Below, piece after piece: positions 4,717-7,184 of a stretch of DNA of 7,184 nt; position 1 is the first letter of the stretch; every line of letters begins with the position of its first letter. Source of the stretch: an uncultured Clostridia bacterium (GTDB lineage Bacteria; Bacillota; Clostridia; Christensenellales; Borkfalkiaceae); contig CALVZR010000136.1 of NCBI GenBank assembly GCA_944372565.1, positions 1 through 7,184 of the forward strand, in the 5' to 3' direction. The position numbers and the translations under genes were made by a program. Under the pieces are notes generated by a model. It saw nothing but the letters and a program-made list of their open reading frames with translations, was not told the origin of the DNA and did no database searches.

Positions 4717-5463
4717 TTACAGGGTCAGTATTTCCGCCCCGTCCTTCGTGATCAGCACCGTGTTTTCATAGTGCGCGGAGGGTTTTCCGTCCCTCGTCGC
4801 CACGCCCCAGCCGTCCGGCAGGAATTTCACATACCGTTCGCCGAGGTTGATCATCGGCTCGATGGCGATGGTCATGCCCGCTTTCAGGCGGATTCCCGTG
4901 CCCTTCTTGCCGAAGTTCGGCACGGAAGGATCTTCGTGCATCTGCCGCCCCACGCCGTGGCCTACCATTTCCCGAACGACCGAAAAGCCGTTCTCTTCCG
5001 CGTGCGTCTGCACGCGCCAGCCGATATCGCCGAGAGGCGTACCGTCCGAAAGGTCCTTCACCGCTTCGAAAAAGCATTCCCTCGTCACGTCGATGAGTTT
5101 TTTCTTTTCGGGGGAAATCTCCCCGATGTAAAAACTCCGCGCCGCGTCCCCCACGAAACCGTTTTTCACCGCGCCCACGTCTATGCTGACGATCACGCCC
5201 GGCCGCAGAACGGTATGTTCGTTCGGAATGCCGTGCACCACCATGTCGTCCAGCGAGATGCAGGAGGACGCCGGATAGCCGCCGTAACCCAAAAATGCGG
5301 GTTCCGCGCCGCAGTCCTTGATGTACTCGAACGCGATTTTATCGAGCTGCGCGGTCGTCATCCCCTCGCGGAGGCTTTTGCCCATCACTTCGAGCACGTC
5401 CCGCGTGATGCGGCACGGCTCGCGCATCGCCTCGATTTCCGCCGCGGTTTTGATGGTAATCAT
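4717..5463 (-). CDS. map: Methionine aminopeptidase, type I
   Basis: Removes the initiator Met from nascent proteins when the second residue is small. All catalytic residues are present in the 248-aa pita-bread fold: His77 (VVHGIPN), metal ligands Asp95 (SIDVGA), Asp106 (VGDAARSF), His169 (VGHGVG), Glu202 (AIEPMI) and Glu233 (HYENTV), plus His176. No N-terminal zinc-finger extension is present, as usual for the short type Ia enzyme of bacteria. The ATG overlaps the adk stop in an ATGA (5463-5460), so translation is coupled; AGAAGG inside adk serves as the ribosome site. adk-map adjacency is conserved in Bacillota spc operons. Confidence 0.98.
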   Translation of the reverse strand: MITIKTAAEIEAMREPCRITRDVLEVMGKSLREGMTTAQLDKIAFEYIKDCGAEPAFLGYGGYPASSCISLDDMVVHGIPNEHTVLRPGVIVSIDVGAVKNGFVGDAARSFYIGEISPEKKKLIDVTRECFFEAVKDLSDGTPLGDIGWRVQTHAEENGFSVVREMVGHGVGRQMHEDPSVPNFGKKGTGIRLKAGMTIAIEPMINLGERYVKFLPDGWGVATRDGKPSAHYENTVLITKDGAEILTL

Positions 5464-6086
5464 AGCGCTTTGAGCACCTTCTCCACGTCCGCGAACACCT
5501 CTTCGATGGCGCGGTCGCCGTCTATGCGTCTGAGCGTTCCCGCCTGCGCGTAGTAGTCGATGAGCGTTTCCGTCTGCGAAACGTAAACGTCCAGGCGGTT
5601 CTGCACGGTTTCCTCGTTATCGTCCTTGCGGATATAGAGTTTGCCGCCGCACTTGGGGCAGTTCTCCGCTCCGCCGAGCATATCCACGTGGAACGATTCG
5701 CCGCACTTTTCACAGCACCTGCGCCCCGTGAGCCTTCTGAGCAGTTTTCCGAGGGGCACGTCGATATCGAGCACGCAGTCGATTTTCACGAACTTTTCAA
5801 GCGCTTTCGCCTGTTCGAGCGTGCGGGGAAATCCGTCTAAAAGGAATCCCTTTTTGCAGTCCTCCCGCGCGAGGCGGTCCTCCACCATACGCACGGTAAC
5901 GTCGTCCGGGCAAAGCTGCCCTTTGTCGATATAAGATTTCGCCAGCACGCCCAGGGGGGTCTTTTCGCGGATGTTTTCGCGGAACATATCCCCCGTGGAA
6001 ACGTGCGGCAAACCGAATTTTTCTCCGATCAGCGAAGCCTGCGTTCCCTTTCCGGAACCCGGCGCGCCGAGTAATACGATATTCAT
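5460..6086 (-). CDS. adk: Adenylate kinase, zinc-containing LID
   Basis: Interconverts ATP + AMP and 2 ADP in the cytoplasm. The 208-aa product has the P-loop GAPGSGKGT (7-15), the AMP-binding STGDMFRENI, the DGFPRT motif, and the long-form LID with a four-cysteine zinc site (CEKC and CPKC separated by 14 residues), which is typical of Gram-positive enzymes. The LID finger loop is slightly shorter than the 16-residue spacing familiar from Bacillus. The ATG is 1 nt after the secY stop; the best ribosome site, AAAGG at 6105-6101, is 14 nt away, so efficient expression probably depends on coupling to secY. Confidence 0.98.
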   Translation of the reverse strand: MNIVLLGAPGSGKGTQASLIGEKFGLPHVSTGDMFRENIREKTPLGVLAKSYIDKGQLCPDDVTVRMVEDRLAREDCKKGFLLDGFPRTLEQAKALEKFVKIDCVLDIDVPLGKLLRRLTGRRCCEKCGESFHVDMLGGAENCPKCGGKLYIRKDDNEETVQNRLDVYVSQTETLIDYYAQAGTLRRIDGDRAIEEVFADVEKVLKAL

Positions 6087-6087
6087 T

Positions 6088-7184
6088 TTATTTCAAAAAG
6101 CCTTTATAGTTCTTCATCATGATCTGCGATTCGAGCGCCTGATTGAATTCGAGCGCCACCGAAACGACGATCAGAATACCCGTTGCGCTGAGCGCCATCG
6201 TCAAGGTCTGGTCAATGGCCCTGAAAATCAGCGTGGGCACCAACGCGATGACCGCGAGGTAAATCGCGCCGAACAGCGTAATCCTGTTGGAAACCCGTTT
6301 CAGATAGTCGGTCGTGGGCTTACCCGGGCGCGTACCCGGAATAAAGCCGCCGTTCTGCTGTATGCTCCTCGAAATCTCATCCGGCTTGAACTGGATCGCA
6401 TTGTAGAAATACGCGAAGAACAGGATGAGGATGCACATCACGACCGCGTTGAGCCAGCTGCCCGTTCCCATGTAAGTGGTGTACCAGTTGTCGCTGGAAA
6501 CGCCCACGAGGTTGATGATGAGATCGGGGAAAGACAGGATGGCGAACGCGAAGATGAGCGGCATAACGCCCGAAGAGTTCACCTTGATGGGGATGTGCGT
6601 GGACTGGCCGCCGTACATCCTTCTGCCCTTCACCTGTTTCGCATACTGCACGGGGATCTTTCTCTCCGCGTCGTTCACCGTAACGACCGCCGCAAAGATG
6701 AGGATTGCCGCAACGATAAACACGATGATCGTCCAGATCGCGGTCGTGATTTCACCCGTGAAGATGCCCATCATCGCCTGCCCCGCAGAGCAGATGATAC
6801 CCGTGAAGATGAGGAGCGAAATCCCGTTGGAAACGCCGTAATCGGTGATCCTCTCGCCGATCCACATCGTGAGCGAAGCGCCCGCCGTGTAGATGATGAC
6901 GAGGGCGATATAGCCGAGCCATCTCAGGTTCTCGCCGAACAGCTGATCGAATTCGATGTTGCCCGAAAACCCGATGGTGATGCCGATCGCCTGCGCGACG
7001 GCGAGGACGATGGTTACATACCGCGTGATCTGCGCGATCTTCTTTCTGCCCTCTTCGCCCTGCTTGGAAAGCCTTTCGAGCGCGGGGATACCCACGGTGA
7101 GGAGCTGAATGATGATGGACGCGTTGATATACGGCCCGATACCCATGGCGAACAGCGTGCCGTATTGCAGCGCGCCGCCGCTGA
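6088..7184 (-). CDS. secY: Protein translocase subunit SecY (5' end missing)
   Basis: SecY is the membrane channel through which the Sec system exports and inserts proteins. The frame is open to the window edge, giving 364 residues of an expected 420-440; about 65 N-terminal residues, with the first helix and plug start, lie outside. The first visible residues, SGGALQYGTLFAMGIGPYIN, are the conserved helix 2 region, so the Met at 7146 is internal. Multiple hydrophobic helices follow. The GRRMYGGQSTHIPIKVNSSG block and the cytoplasmic loop NGGFIPGTRPGKPTTDYLKR, which interacts with SecA and the ribosome, are family signatures. It ends NYKGFLK with TAA. It is followed by adk after 1 nt, as in other Bacillota. 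Confidence 0.98.
   Translation of the reverse strand, partial: SGGALQYGTLFAMGIGPYINASIIIQLLTVGIPALERLSKQGEEGRKKIAQITRYVTIVLAVAQAIGITIGFSGNIEFDQLFGENLRWLGYIALVIIYTAGASLTMWIGERITDYGVSNGISLLIFTGIICSAGQAMMGIFTGEITTAIWTIIVFIVAAILIFAAVVTVNDAERKIPVQYAKQVKGRRMYGGQSTHIPIKVNSSGVMPLIFAFAILSFPDLIINLVGVSSDNWYTTYMGTGSWLNAVVMCILILFFAYFYNAIQFKPDEISRSIQQNGGFIPGTRPGKPTTDYLKRVSNRITLFGAIYLAVIALVPTLIFRAIDQTLTMALSATGILIVVSVALEFNQALESQIMMKNYKGFLK

Overview
The window is the promoter-distal end of the bacterial S10-spc-alpha ribosomal protein superoperon, and every gene I can support lies on the minus strand. Read in transcription order (high to low coordinate) it holds: the C-terminal part of secY, adk, map, a small KOW-domain RNA-binding protein gene, infA, rpmJ, rpsM (S13), rpsK (S11), rpsD (S4), rpoA and rplQ (L17). 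A strong intrinsic terminator closes the operon. Beyond it are a monocistronic-looking gene for a 50-residue very acidic protein with its own sigma-A-type promoter, a G-rich intergenic stretch of about 440 bp, and the first 12 codons of another gene that runs off the window edge.

The organism looks like a GC-rich member of the Clostridia (Bacillota). The reasons are the gene order map / KOW protein / infA / rpmJ, rpsD lying inside the alpha operon between rpsK and rpoA (in Bacillus subtilis it lies elsewhere), strong AGGAGG-type Shine-Dalgarno sequences, TTGxxA-17-TATAAT promoter architecture, and an enlarged L17 with an internal insertion. The species cannot be named from this.

Layout: 6088-7184 secY (5' end missing); 4717-6086 adk and map, packed with a 1-nt gap and a 4-nt overlap; 4054-4707 KOW protein, infA and rpmJ; 3881-4053 a structured leader-like gap; 2454-3880 rpsM, rpsK and rpsD; 2333-2453 a gap with a candidate H-type pseudoknot; 871-2332 rpoA and rplQ; 834-857 terminator; 506-816 promoter, leader and small acidic ORF; 478-499 probable terminator; 37-477 G-rich intergenic; 1-36 start of a probable ABC-transporter-type gene.

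The operon couples 30S assembly proteins (S13, S11, S4), large-subunit proteins (L36, L17), initiation factor IF-1, the RNA polymerase alpha subunit, the Sec translocon channel, N-terminal methionine removal and adenylate supply. This is the conserved growth-rate-controlled core. No mobile element, CRISPR array, rRNA or tRNA is visible. I found no new multi-gene system. The points most worth a second look are non-coding: the pseudoknot before rpoA, the 173-nt gap before rpsM, the dyad at the start of the small-ORF transcript, and the repeat-bearing G-rich spacer.
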